From Paenibacillus sp. (GTDB taxonomy: Bacteria > Bacillota > Bacilli > Paenibacillales > Paenibacillaceae), in NCBI GenBank assembly GCA_023512345.1, contig JAILZT010000017.1, positions 54,602 to 118,601 on the forward strand: a stretch of 64,000 nt of DNA, read 5' to 3'. Below the pieces are notes generated by a model. The model saw only the letters and a program-made list of their open reading frames with translations. It searched no databases and was not told the DNA's origin. A program made the translations under genes and the position numbers. Below are positions 1-9,492 of the stretch, piece after piece. How positions within the stretch are numbered: the first letter of the stretch is position 1; each line of letters begins with the position of its first letter.

Positions 1-1
1 T

Positions 2-904
2 ATGCAATTACCTGTAATCACTAACCCGCCTGCTTATAATTACACCTTAGAGGATAACACCCTGAAACTTAATGTGACGGGTGATGTATTTGTTATTTCT
101 AGACATACTCGGTTTGTGAAGATGATTAACCATACGCATAATCTGTTTGAGATGAACTATATTTACAGCGGGACATTTTATCAGGAGATTCAGGGCGAAA
201 AGTTTGAGTTAAAGGAAGGCGACCTTATTATTCTCAACAAAAATGTTGAGCATTCGATCAATAAAGTAGGGAAAGACGATATTCTAATTAACTTTTTGGC
301 TAAAAATGAATTTTTCGATAACTCATTTATCTATAAAATTCTTGGAGATAATATCCTCGGCAAGACCATTGCCTCTATTCTTACCAATGCTACGCGAGAA
401 AATAAATTTTTATTGTTTCACACGGCAGATCACTGGCAAATTAAGCAAACGATTCAAAATATTCTTTGTGAAACATTTAGTGATAAAAGCACCAATCGCG
501 AAATTATAAAAGCTTACATGACCATTCTGTTCAGCAGACTATTAGAAAGCAGCAGCTATGAAATGTTCCTAAAGAGTGTTGTGAAGTCCCCTAATATTTC
601 CATAGTAGAATTACTCGCCTATATCGATAAAAACTATCTAAATATGACATTGGAACAAACAGCGAATCACTTTGGTTACTCTCCAGAGCATTTAGGACGG
701 ATCTTAAAAAAAGTGACTGGAAAAACATTCTCTGCACTGCTGCAGGAACAGAAATTTAAACACGCAGCCATGCTGCTACAAACTACGGATAGAACCATTG
801 AGAATATTTCCGAAGAAATCGGGTATAGCAATCTCACTTTTTTTTACAAAAAATTTCATAGTTTATACGGAGAAACTCCTAAGGAGTATCGGAATTCACA
901 TTAG
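2..904 (+). CDS. AraC-family transcriptional regulator (possibly 5' truncated by window edge)
   Basis: One-component regulator. The N-terminal third (about residues 25-105) is a cupin-like sensor with a His-rich stretch (NHTHNLFEMNYI) and a GDLIILNKN turn, typical of AraC sensor barrels. The last 100 residues hold the two helix-turn-helix units: TLEQTANHFGYSPEHLGRIL, then ENISEEIGYSNLTFFYKKF ending in ETPKEYR. Length (300 aa) is normal for the family. The reading frame begins at base 2, so no ribosome site is visible and the true start could lie upstream of the window. A terminator-like hairpin follows directly. The target is unknown: nothing downstream on this strand belongs to it, so its regulon may lie to the left of the window. 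Confidence 0.85.
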   Translation: MQLPVITNPPAYNYTLEDNTLKLNVTGDVFVISRHTRFVKMINHTHNLFEMNYIYSGTFYQEIQGEKFELKEGDLIILNKNVEHSINKVGKDDILINFLAKNEFFDNSFIYKILGDNILGKTIASILTNATRENKFLLFHTADHWQIKQTIQNILCETFSDKSTNREIIKAYMTILFSRLLESSSYEMFLKSVVKSPNISIVELLAYIDKNYLNMTLEQTANHFGYSPEHLGRILKKVTGKTFSALLQEQKFKHAAMLLQTTDRTIENISEEIGYSNLTFFYKKFHSLYGETPKEYRNSH

Positions 905-927
905 CCTATTCTGAAGGACAATAGTCA

Positions 928-956
928 AAAGCCCCCGTCATTAAGACGAGGGCTTT
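928..956. terminator. bidirectional rho-independent terminator between convergent genes
   Basis: The 12-bp arms 928-939 and 945-956 pair with one mismatch around a 5-nt loop. The right side continues into TTTCTTA. It lies between the AraC gene and the end of the convergent hybrid kinase gene, so it can serve both. Confidence 0.75.
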
Positions 957-973
957 CTTATTGAACCTATGGG

Positions 974-3900
974 TCATTTATCTAACCATGTTCGCATCAT
1001 AGATAACAAGTGCGCACTGTTGACCGGTTTTGTGATGTAATCCGAGCACCCTGCTTCAAGGCACAACTCCCGGTCCCCCTTCATGGCTTTCGCCGTGAGT
1101 GCAAGAATAGGAAGGTTCTCAAATTCTGCCTTCTGCCGGATCGCGCGGGTCGTTTCATAACCATCCATTCCTGGCATCATGATATCCATTAGCACGATTT
1201 CGATGTCCGGAGTCTGCTCCAGGAGGTTAATGGCATCCTGGCCGTTCTCCGCAGGAATGACTTTCATATGATGACGTTCCAAAATGGAGGTAAGTGCAAA
1301 AATGTTCCGTATATCATCATCCACAACAAGCACATTTTTATACTCGATCATTTCATCCGAATTATGCAGTTTAACTAGTTTATCCCATGTGCTAGGCGGC
1401 AGGTTCTCCGCCTTGAGGTGCAGGAAGATGGTAATTTCATCGATCAATTGGATGGACGACTTTACCTCTTTGAGAACCGCCATTTTGACCAGCTCATCCC
1501 ACTCATTCTCCTCCTCAGGAGTCAACTTCTTACCCAAACGGGCTACGACGGGAACCCTTTTGTTCTTGGCGTTCTTATACATATCCCGGACGAACCGAAT
1601 GAGATTTATATCCGGCAGGCTATTATCCAGTACTACACAATCAAAGTCTTTTGTATTGATCTGATTCAAAGCTTTGCGTCCCGTGTCCACTGTGGTGATC
1701 TTGATATCCTGATTATTTAGCAGGTCGACGATTTGCTTGCGCTCTTCCTCATCATGAACGGCCACCAACAGGGTTCGTACCTTCTTGTCCGCAAATTGGT
1801 TCAAACGATCGAGTGCATTCTCCAGCTCATCATTCGTCACTGGTTTCCGGAAGTAATCGTAAACTCCCTTCTGCAGCAAGAGTACCTCGTCTTCGTCGAC
1901 TGTCATGACACAAATCGGAATCTGCCGCACATGGATATCGTTCTTCAACTGCTCGAGTACCAGCCAACCGTTGGTATCCCCACCAAGATGCAGATCCAAT
2001 GTTATAGCAACCGGCTTGTACTTATGAGCAAGTTCTAAGACATCCCAACCGCTGTCCGTAATAATACCTTTGATTCCTTTTTTATGGAGGAGATCGAGAA
2101 TAATCTCATTGAACTTCTGATCATCCTCAACAATCAGGAATACGCGATCTCCCGGATCGATGTTATCCCGGTCGTCAATCAATGCATCCTCCGCCGGTTT
2201 AGACAGGCTGCTTCTGCGTTTAGGCGGGGTGATATCAATCACCTCCGGCACATGTGTCTTTTGGTTCTCCGGTTCCGTGAATATGGCTTCTGTTGGAAGG
2301 TACAGATTAAATACGCTTCCTTTGTTCAATTCACTGTATAGGGTGATTTCGCCGCCTAGCATCTCGGCAATTTCGCGGGATATGGCTAATCCTAAGCCTG
2401 TTCCTCCATATTCCCGATTCGTGCTGCCGTCCGCCTGTTGGAAGGCTTCGAAAATGATCTGCTGTTTATCATTCGGGATGCCGATCCCCGTGTCGCTAAC
2501 GGAGAAGCAAATGACTGTTTTGGCGCGATTCAGCGTTTCATTATCCGAGTGCCAGCCCTCGCTCGCTTTCCGGATCTGGAGCATGATCTGGCCTTGTTCC
2601 GTGAATTTAAAAGCGTTTGAAAGCAAGTTTTTCAAAATTTGCTGAAGCCGCTTAAGGTCCGTCACTATACTAGCCGGTACGCCAGGTTCAACTTTAATTC
2701 GGTAGTCGAGTTTCTTAGCGTCTACCATATGGCGGAAAGTACGGTCGAGTCCGTCTGTCAATTCGATCAAAGGTACTTCGCTGTAATCTGGTGTAATGGT
2801 ACCCGATTCAATTTTGGACAGATCAAGAATGTCATTAATAAGGTTCAGTAATTCGAAACCGGAGTCCTGAATGGTCTTGGCGAACTTCACCTGCATCTCG
2901 TGAAGATTGTCATCCGGATTCTCAGCAAGCTGCTCTGCTAAGAGCAGCAAGGAATTCAGAGGGGTCCGAAGTTCATGCGACATGTTGGCCAAGAATTCGG
3001 ATTTGTACTTGGATGTGAGAGCAAGTTGTTCTGCTTTCTCCTCCAGGTACCGCTTAGCCACCTCTACCTCATTGTTCTTGCTCTCCACTTCGGCCTTCTG
3101 GAGCACAAGCAGCTTCGCTTTATCCTCTAGTTCGTCGTTCGTATTCCGCAGCTCCATCTGCTGTTTTTGGAGTTCTTCGGTGAGGGACTGTGATTGGATC
3201 AGCAGCTCCTCCGTACGTTGATTCGCCTGCATCGTGTTAATCACGATTCCGATGGATTCCGTAAGCTGATCCAAGAATGCGATATCAATATCACTATATG
3301 GACGGAAGGTTGCGAGTTCCAGGATCGCTAGCACCTGATCTTCAAAAATGATCGGCAGCAAAATGATGTTGAGAGGTGTAGCTTCTCCCAAAGCGGATGA
3401 TATCACAACATAATCACCTGGCACGTTGGTAAGCAGAATCCGCTGTTTCTCGATCAAGCACTGCCCGACCAACCCTTGCCCAGCTCGAAACTCGTTCGCC
3501 AAATGTTTGCGGCTTTGGTAAGCGTAGCTGGCAAACAGCTTCAGTACCGGTTCACCATTTACCGGTTCATTAATGTAGAAGACACCATGCTGCATGGATA
3601 CGAGCGGTGCCAACTCGGACAAGATCATGCGGCTGACTGCATACAAATCTCTTTGTCCTTGCAACAGGCGTGAGAATTTGGCAAGGTTAGTTTTGAGCCA
3701 GTCCTGATCCGTATTGATGCGAGTCGTTTCCTTCAGGTTCCGGATCATTTCGTTGATGTTGTCTTTCAGCGTCGCGACTTCTCCAGATGCAGATACGTCG
3801 ATTGCACGTGATAGATCGCCGTTCGTTACTGCGGTTGCAACGTTAGTGATGGCACGTACCTGAGTCGTCAGCGTACTCGCCATGTAGTTAACATTGTCGG

Positions 3901-6682
3901 TAAGATCGCGCCAAGTACCTGCTGCGCCAGGCACGTTCGCTTGCCCTCCCAATTTCCCTTCGGCACCTACCTCCCGAGCCACGGTGGTAACTTGGTCGGC
4001 AAAGGTGGCTAGCGTCTCAATCATATTGTTAATTGTATCCGTCAATTCGGCGATTTCGCCTTTGGCTTCCACAGTCAGCTTTTGCTTCAGGTTACCGTTC
4101 GCAACCGCGGTCACGACCTTGGCAATCCCGCGCACCTGATCCGTCAGGTTGGTCGCCATTATATTAACGTTGTCGGTGAGGTCTTTCCAGATTCCTCCGA
4201 CGCCGCGTACCTGGGCTTGCCCGCCCAACTTACCGTCCGTACCCACCTCTCGCGCCACACGCGTTACCTCAGAGGCGAACGAATTTAGTTGGTCCACCAT
4301 GGTGTTGATCGTGTTCTTAAGTTCTAATAGTTCGCCTTTTACATCAACCGTAATTTTCTTGGACAGGTCTCCGTTCGCTACCGCCGTCGTAACGCCAGCA
4401 ATGTTACGCATCTGAATGGTCAAGTTACTGGCCATGTAGTTAACCGTATCGGTCAAATCTTTCCACGTACCGGACACATCTTTAACTTCCGCTTGTGCAC
4501 CGAGTTTTCCATCCGTGCCCACCTCGCGCGCTACGCGAGTAACCTCGGACGCGAACGTCGAGAGCTGGTCCACCATTGTATTGATCGTATTCTTCAGTTC
4601 AAGAATTTCGCCTTTTACGTCGACGGTGATTTTCTTGGACAGGTCGCCTTTCGCTACCGCCGTCGTAACGTCCGCGATGTTCCGCACCTGATCTGTCAGA
4701 TTCCGAGCCATGTTATTAACGCCTTCGGTCAAGTCTTTCCAAGTCCCGCCGACCCCTTTAACCTGAGCTTGTCCTCCCAGTTTACCCTCCGTACCAACCT
4801 CGCGAGCCACCCGTGTAACCTCGGAGGAGAACATCGAAAGTTGATCCACCATCGTGTTGATCGTATTTTTGAGCTCAAGGATTTCGCCTTGTACATCCGC
4901 GGTGATTTTCTTGGATAGATCACCGTTCGCTACCGCCGTCGTCACGACCGCGATATTACGCACTTGGTTGGTCAAGTTCGAAGCCATATAGTTTACGCTC
5001 TCAGTCAAATCGCGCCATGTACCCGCAACGCCTTTAACTTGGGCCTGCCCACCCAGCATGCCCTCGGTACCAACCTCCCGCGCCACCCGCGTTACCTCGG
5101 AAGCGAAGGTAGAGAGCTGCTCCACCATCGTATTTATGGTGTTCTTAAGCTCAAGAATTTCACCTTTTGCATTAACCGTGATCTGCTTGGATAGGTCTCC
5201 TTTGGCAACCGCCGTCGTAACTTCGGCGATATTCCGCACCTGATCGGTCAGTGTACCGGCCATAAAGTTAACGCTGTCCGTTAAGTCCTTCCATGTGCCG
5301 GATACCCCTTTAACGTCCGCTTGACCGCCCAGGATCCCTTCCGTTGAAACCTCCCGCGCCACCCGCGTTACCTCGGAGGCGAAGTTGCTGAGCTGATCCA
5401 CCATGATGTTAATTGTGCTTTTCAATTGGAGGATTTCGCCTTTCGCATCAACAGTAATCGTCTTCGATAAATCGCCCTTGGCAACGGCAGTTGTTACTTC
5501 CGCAATGTTACGCACTTGGTTGGTCAAGTTGGACGCCATGTAGTTTACGCTTTCCGTCAAATCACGCCAGGTGCCGGATACGCCTTTAACATCCGCCTGC
5601 CCACCGAGTATCCCTTCCGTACCGACCTCACGTGCCATACGTGTAACCTCGGAAGCAAATGTCGACAATTGATCCACCATCGTGTTGATTGTATTCTTAA
5701 GTTCCAGAATCTCACCTTGTACATCAGCGGTAATCTTCTTCGATAGGTCACCATTAGCAACCGCAGTGGTAACAACCGCGATGTTACGCACTTGGTTGGT
5801 CAGGTTGGACGCCATGTAATTTACGCTTTCTGTTAAATCGCGCCAAGTACCAGATACGTCTTTAACGTCTGCCTGCCCGCCGAGTTTGCCCTCTGTGCCT
5901 ACCTCACGCGCCACACGTGTAACCTCGGAAGAGAACATGGAGAGCTGGTCCACCATGGTGTTGATCGTATTTTTCAGCTCGAGGATCTCTCCTCGTGCAT
6001 TTACTGTAATTTGCTTCGACAGATCACCGTTTGCAACAGCAGTTGTTACCGCCGCGATATTACGCACTTGATCCGTGAGGTTTGTCGCCATGTAATTCAC
6101 GCTATCCGTAAGATCTTTCCACGTACCCGATACACCTTTGACATCTGCCTGGCCACCCAAGATACCTTCCGTACCAACCTCGCGCGCCACACGTGTAACT
6201 TCAGAGGCAAAAGTGCTGAGCTGATTAACCATCATGTTAATGTTGCTTGCCGTTCTCTGGAATTCACCGGTGAGCGCTCGTCCTTCGATTTCCAGCTCCA
6301 CTTTCTGGGATAGATCACCTTTGGCCACGGCGTTAATAACCCGGACCATCTCGCTCGTCGGTTGAATCAAATCGATGACCAGACCGTTCAATGAATCGGT
6401 GACCGTTTCCCACGATCCACCCAAATTCTTTTGGACAAACCTTCTCGAAAGATTACCTTCTTTCCCGACAACCTTGGCTACGGTCTGAACTTCATGCACC
6501 AGACCTTCCTGAATATCCATAATCTCATTAAACGTATCCGCTACCTTGCCGGCTAACCCCGTACGGTCATAAGGCATTCTATGTGAAAAGTTTCCTTTCT
6601 TCATCGCCATTAAGGCATTGAGCAGTTCGCCGATGTCAATTTGATCGTCGGTTGTTTCGTTGATGTGGTTCTGATCCTTCAT
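974..6682 (-). CDS. soluble hybrid histidine kinase with long HAMP array, GAF domain and three receivers
   Basis: A 1902-residue cytoplasmic signalling protein with no membrane segment. From the N-terminus: an array of about 21 alternating canonical (VTTAVANGDLSKKI type) and divergent (VAREVGTEGKLGGQA type) HAMP units, about residues 15-990; a GAF domain, about 1010-1160; a coiled coil, about 1160-1225; HisKA with phospho-acceptor His1236 in NMSHELRTPL; HATPase with DTGIG and GGTGLGL; then three receiver domains. The first receiver is intact. The second is degenerate in its acidic pocket. The third has acceptor Asp1833 in LMDIMMPGMDG. The layout recalls group III (Nik1-like) osmosensing kinases, where poly-HAMP arrays signal without a membrane. 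The gene starts 4 nt after the upstream kinase gene and its ribosome site (GGGGCAGGG) lies inside that gene's end, which suggests translational coupling. No DNA-binding output is encoded nearby. Confidence 0.9.
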   Translation of the reverse strand: MKDQNHINETTDDQIDIGELLNALMAMKKGNFSHRMPYDRTGLAGKVADTFNEIMDIQEGLVHEVQTVAKVVGKEGNLSRRFVQKNLGGSWETVTDSLNGLVIDLIQPTSEMVRVINAVAKGDLSQKVELEIEGRALTGEFQRTASNINMMVNQLSTFASEVTRVAREVGTEGILGGQADVKGVSGTWKDLTDSVNYMATNLTDQVRNIAAVTTAVANGDLSKQITVNARGEILELKNTINTMVDQLSMFSSEVTRVAREVGTEGKLGGQADVKDVSGTWRDLTESVNYMASNLTNQVRNIAVVTTAVANGDLSKKITADVQGEILELKNTINTMVDQLSTFASEVTRMAREVGTEGILGGQADVKGVSGTWRDLTESVNYMASNLTNQVRNIAEVTTAVAKGDLSKTITVDAKGEILQLKSTINIMVDQLSNFASEVTRVAREVSTEGILGGQADVKGVSGTWKDLTDSVNFMAGTLTDQVRNIAEVTTAVAKGDLSKQITVNAKGEILELKNTINTMVEQLSTFASEVTRVAREVGTEGMLGGQAQVKGVAGTWRDLTESVNYMASNLTNQVRNIAVVTTAVANGDLSKKITADVQGEILELKNTINTMVDQLSMFSSEVTRVAREVGTEGKLGGQAQVKGVGGTWKDLTEGVNNMARNLTDQVRNIADVTTAVAKGDLSKKITVDVKGEILELKNTINTMVDQLSTFASEVTRVAREVGTDGKLGAQAEVKDVSGTWKDLTDTVNYMASNLTIQMRNIAGVTTAVANGDLSKKITVDVKGELLELKNTINTMVDQLNSFASEVTRVAREVGTDGKLGGQAQVRGVGGIWKDLTDNVNIMATNLTDQVRGIAKVVTAVANGNLKQKLTVEAKGEIAELTDTINNMIETLATFADQVTTVAREVGAEGKLGGQANVPGAAGTWRDLTDNVNYMASTLTTQVRAITNVATAVTNGDLSRAIDVSASGEVATLKDNINEMIRNLKETTRINTDQDWLKTNLAKFSRLLQGQRDLYAVSRMILSELAPLVSMQHGVFYINEPVNGEPVLKLFASYAYQSRKHLANEFRAGQGLVGQCLIEKQRILLTNVPGDYVVISSALGEATPLNIILLPIIFEDQVLAILELATFRPYSDIDIAFLDQLTESIGIVINTMQANQRTEELLIQSQSLTEELQKQQMELRNTNDELEDKAKLLVLQKAEVESKNNEVEVAKRYLEEKAEQLALTSKYKSEFLANMSHELRTPLNSLLLLAEQLAENPDDNLHEMQVKFAKTIQDSGFELLNLINDILDLSKIESGTITPDYSEVPLIELTDGLDRTFRHMVDAKKLDYRIKVEPGVPASIVTDLKRLQQILKNLLSNAFKFTEQGQIMLQIRKASEGWHSDNETLNRAKTVICFSVSDTGIGIPNDKQQIIFEAFQQADGSTNREYGGTGLGLAISREIAEMLGGEITLYSELNKGSVFNLYLPTEAIFTEPENQKTHVPEVIDITPPKRRSSLSKPAEDALIDDRDNIDPGDRVFLIVEDDQKFNEIILDLLHKKGIKGIITDSGWDVLELAHKYKPVAITLDLHLGGDTNGWLVLEQLKNDIHVRQIPICVMTVDEDEVLLLQKGVYDYFRKPVTNDELENALDRLNQFADKKVRTLLVAVHDEEERKQIVDLLNNQDIKITTVDTGRKALNQINTKDFDCVVLDNSLPDINLIRFVRDMYKNAKNKRVPVVARLGKKLTPEEENEWDELVKMAVLKEVKSSIQLIDEITIFLHLKAENLPPSTWDKLVKLHNSDEMIEYKNVLVVDDDIRNIFALTSILERHHMKVIPAENGQDAINLLEQTPDIEIVLMDIMMPGMDGYETTRAIRQKAEFENLPILALTAKAMKGDRELCLEAGCSDYITKPVNSAHLLSMMRTWLDK
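3760..6300 (-). repeat. tandem 276-bp coding repeats (HAMP pairs), nine in-phase copies
   Basis: The segment encoding the VAREVGTEG signature recurs near positions 3970, 4245, 4521, 4797, 5073, 5349, 5625, 5901 and 6177. The spacing stays at 276 bp (92 codons). Each period encodes one canonical plus one divergent HAMP unit. The lack of length drift suggests spread by unequal crossover or gene conversion. Long near-identical stretches make the region prone to copy-number change and assembly collapse. Confidence 0.85.
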
Positions 6683-6686
6683 ATTC

Positions 6687-8339
6687 TTAACCCTGCCCCT
6701 TTTCGATTACATATTTTTGAATAACCTGTTTCATATCGTCCATTCGAACCGGCTTTGCGATAAAATCATCCATCCCCGAGGTCAAACACTGCTGCATGAT
6801 TTCCTTGGAAACGCTGGCCGTCATGGCAATGATCACAGTATGCTTATCCATAAGCTTCGTTTTGATTTCCTGTACAGTCTCCCAGCCTTCTTTAAAAGGT
6901 ATTCTGAGATCTAGAAAAATCAAATCATAAGACGTCTGTTCCAGAGCTGCCAACACCTCCGTGCCGTTCTCAGCCCAATCAGCGGAAAAGCCGGTGGCTC
7001 CCAGCATATGTTTCATTAGCCTCCGACTTACGTTGTCACCTTCTCCAACCAAAATACGAATTGGACTCGGAATATGGCTGTCGTTTGTGATATCCGTTTT
7101 GAACGGCTTCCAATTCGACTCGTAAGGAGTCAGAGCGTGAGGATGTGGGTCCATGTAAGGCTTGACTACAATCGTAAAAATGAACGTTGCACCAGATTCA
7201 TTCGACGGTTCCACCCGAATCGTGCCGCCCATTAATTCAACCAAGGATTTGCTAATCGATAATCCTAGACCCGTCCCTCCGAACTTACGTGTGGTTGAGG
7301 CATCCAACTGGGAGAATGGCTGAAACAACTCATTTATCTTATCCGTAGGGATCCCGATCCCGGTATCTTTAATCATAAATTCCAGCGTAAGCGAATTCGC
7401 CGTCTCCGCTAACTTGTTAACCATTATGTATACACTGCCTTCATGTGTGAACTTCACGGCATTGCCCACTAGATTATTTAATACCTGACAGAGACGATTC
7501 ATATCTCCTATTACACACGAGGGCAGCGAAGGATCGACCATTACTACCATTTCCAGATTCCGTTCCCTAGTCTTGGCGGTAAACAAATCAATCGTTTCAA
7601 ACAGGCAGTGCTGAAGGGAGAAAGGCTCCTCCTCCAATTCCATCTTCCCGGATTCGATTTTGGAAAAATCGAGGATATGGTTGATCACTGAGAGCAGTGC
7701 ATTGCCGCTTTTGTGGATGATCCCTGCCATCTCAGCATATTCCTCCGGCAAATCGGAGCCACACAGCAGATCAGACATACCAATGATTCCGTTCAGTGGA
7801 GTCCGAATTTCATGGCTCATCATGGCCAGAAATTCCGATTTCACGCGGGATGCAATTTCCGCCGTTTCCTTAGCTTGGCTAAGCGCCTGATTGGTTTTCT
7901 CCATCTGCTTCGTTTGTTTCCTCAACATTTCGCTCTGGAGCTGAAGGGTCTTGTTAGCTTCATACATGCTGACGTAACCCTCAATTTTGGATTTAAAAAT
8001 TTGCGGAACAAAGGGTTTGGTCATATAATCCATAGCGCCGACGGAATAGCCGGCGAAGATGTGCTCCATTGTATTGCTGGTCGCCGTCATAAATATAATG
8101 GGTACATATTTAGTTTTCTCCCGTGTCCGGATAATACTGGCAGTCTCAAATCCATCCATATCCGGCATTTGCACATCCATGACAATAACTGCAAACTCTT
8201 CTTCCAATAAACACCGCAAAGCTTCCATCCCGGAATATGCCCGAACCAGACGATAGGGTTCTCCGCTGAGAACCGCCTCAATGGCAATCAGGTTTTCTGG
8301 GTGATCATCTACGAGTAGGATGTTAACTGGAAAATCCAT
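6687..8339 (-). CDS. hybrid sensor kinase: receiver - HisKA - HATPase - receiver
   Basis: A cytoplasmic phosphorelay protein of about 550 residues. The N-terminal receiver begins NILLVDDHPEN with acceptor Asp in VIVMDVQMPDMDG. A helical linker leads to HisKA (MMSHEIRTPLNG, His176 counted from the chosen start) and a HATPase domain (DTGIGIP, GGTGLGLSIS). The C-terminal receiver has a slightly altered acidic pocket (GEGD) but keeps Asp in FLDLRIP and Lys in IAKP. I chose the ATG at 8339 because it has AGGGA a few bases upstream. An ATG at 8372 in the same frame adds 11 residues but has no ribosome site. It is upstream of, and probably coupled to, the poly-HAMP kinase; the N-terminal receiver could accept a phosphoryl group from it. 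Stimulus unknown. Confidence 0.88.
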   Translation of the reverse strand: MDFPVNILLVDDHPENLIAIEAVLSGEPYRLVRAYSGMEALRCLLEEEFAVIVMDVQMPDMDGFETASIIRTREKTKYVPIIFMTATSNTMEHIFAGYSVGAMDYMTKPFVPQIFKSKIEGYVSMYEANKTLQLQSEMLRKQTKQMEKTNQALSQAKETAEIASRVKSEFLAMMSHEIRTPLNGIIGMSDLLCGSDLPEEYAEMAGIIHKSGNALLSVINHILDFSKIESGKMELEEEPFSLQHCLFETIDLFTAKTRERNLEMVVMVDPSLPSCVIGDMNRLCQVLNNLVGNAVKFTHEGSVYIMVNKLAETANSLTLEFMIKDTGIGIPTDKINELFQPFSQLDASTTRKFGGTGLGLSISKSLVELMGGTIRVEPSNESGATFIFTIVVKPYMDPHPHALTPYESNWKPFKTDITNDSHIPSPIRILVGEGDNVSRRLMKHMLGATGFSADWAENGTEVLAALEQTSYDLIFLDLRIPFKEGWETVQEIKTKLMDKHTVIIAMTASVSKEIMQQCLTSGMDDFIAKPVRMDDMKQVIQKYVIEKGQG

Positions 8340-8497
8340 GGCGTCCCTCGCTCTCCAACATGTAAATAGCATTCGTTTTATTTCGAAAATATAGGATATA
8401 TACCCTTTACTTTAAATGATGAAACTCTCGTTTGAGATTACGAATCGCAAGGTGTGAGATTTCCAAAATCCCTATTCCTTAATAGAAATTTATAGAT

Positions 8498-8533
8498 AAA
8501 AAAAGCCACCCGTACGTATACAAGTCGCTTTTG
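8498..8533 (-). terminator. terminator after the small lipoprotein gene
   Basis: On the minus strand the arms AAAGC-g-AC and GT-g-GCTTT enclose a 14-nt loop and run into a stretch of seven T. The T run and the position about 60 bp past the lipoprotein stop support it; the stem is short and contains a G-G mismatch. Confidence 0.5.
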
Positions 8534-8594
8534 TAAATGGTCTACTGTTACTTGCTGGTTATCCAATTCATGCATAACTTCTAACATAGAACAG

Positions 8595-9017
8595 CTATTC
8601 TATTATAGGAATAGAAGAGATACTAATATCCTCTCCATTAAGAACAATTTTTTCTAAAGTTTTATCTTTTACTGTTATACAAAACAACTTGTCATCATTA
8701 ATTAGATCCGACGTTTTTAGCGTTGTATTTATCAATAGTGATTTTTTCCCACTAGAGTTTATTGAAACAGAATCAATAGAATTTTTATCTATAGGGTTTG
8801 TATTATTATTTACATAAAGATAGTAGATATATTCTTCATTAGATCCATCGATCTTCCCAAGATATATTCCATTCGCTTTATCGCTATTCTCAAGCCACAT
8901 CTTAACATTTACGTCTGCAGAACTTACATCCAGATACTTCACTGAATAATTCACAGTATTCGAGCACCCTGCAGCTATAACTAAAATCATAATAAATAAA
9001 AATAGTAATTTCTTCAA
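8595..9017 (-). CDS. small putative lipoprotein, unknown function
   Basis: A 140-residue protein with a short basic start (MKKLL), a hydrophobic core and the lipobox-like end VIAAGC, consistent with lipid attachment at the Cys and display on the outer membrane face. The mature part is polar, rich in Ser, Asp and Lys, and predicted to be mostly beta. I recognise no family. GAGGG sits upstream of the ATG at normal distance. It stands alone with its own terminator. The -3 position of the lipobox is Ala rather than the commoner Leu, so lipidation is likely but not certain. Confidence 0.6.
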   Translation of the reverse strand: MKKLLFLFIMILVIAAGCSNTVNYSVKYLDVSSADVNVKMWLENSDKANGIYLGKIDGSNEEYIYYLYVNNNTNPIDKNSIDSVSINSSGKKSLLINTTLKTSDLINDDKLFCITVKDKTLEKIVLNGEDISISSIPIIE

Positions 9018-9057
9018 ATTGAACCCTCTTTCTCAACAATTGAACGGTGCGAAATCA

Positions 9058-9225
9058 CTAGTTAAATTCCTTCATAATATGGGGTAACACTAGAGAAATG
9101 ACTCTAAGTGGTTCTGTTGCTTTTTGTGTTAAGCAGGGCATCATACCTCCTTCAATAGAAGCCGTCATCATTAGCGGGAGCTTAAAGACTCGATCAATGT
9201 TCGGACGATAGTCTTTATGTTCAAA
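9058..9225 (-). pseudogene. C-terminal remnant of a TetR-like regulator
   Basis: A 55-codon open stretch with a stop at both ends and no start of its own. Its translation contains FKLPLMMTASIEGGMM and, further on, VISLVLPHIMKEF. This resembles the last helices of TetR/AcrR regulators, where an Ile-Glu-Gly-Gly turn is frequent. No helix-turn-helix segment is found upstream in any frame, so the 5' two thirds appear to be lost. Its position downstream of the UvrA-like ATPase gene on the same strand fits a decayed drug-resistance regulator. The family call is by eye and could be wrong. Confidence 0.4.
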
Positions 9226-9492
9226 CTAGCATGGGAAGTTTTATTATAAAAGGTAAATATCAGTTATAACTAAATTATGCTGTCCGTTAGTTTAATGAAG
9301 TGAAGGTAGTCTAAGACTTTATTTTCTTTAGACATATGCGGACACAGCAGCCGTTATTTGGCGGAAAATGCCCCCATCTCGTAGATACGGACTCAGATGC
9401 CTCTATTGTGTGGAAATAGGGTTAATAAGCCGCTGCATCCACCCAATAGTGCATCCTCTGTCTGCATGTTGACTCCAGATCTTAATCCGCTG
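9226..9492. other. AT-rich intergenic region with a degenerate 49-bp tandem motif
   Basis: No gene seen. The segment from 9338 to about 9421 holds two related units starting at 9338 and 9387, each of the form CGGAC-CAG-GCC-TATT-GGAAA. I recall similar cGGACaCAG/GGAAAA segments in intergenic regions of other Paenibacillus genomes, but could not check this. The rest is AT-rich without clear promoters. Confidence 0.45.

Noticed and set aside
3760..6300. Periodic repeats considered as a CRISPR array or satellite DNA
   Set aside because: The repeats are 276 bp, coding in one frame and encode HAMP domains; there are no unique spacers.
974..6682. Possible membrane location of the 1902-residue kinase
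   Set aside because: No hydrophobic stretch long enough to span the membrane is present.
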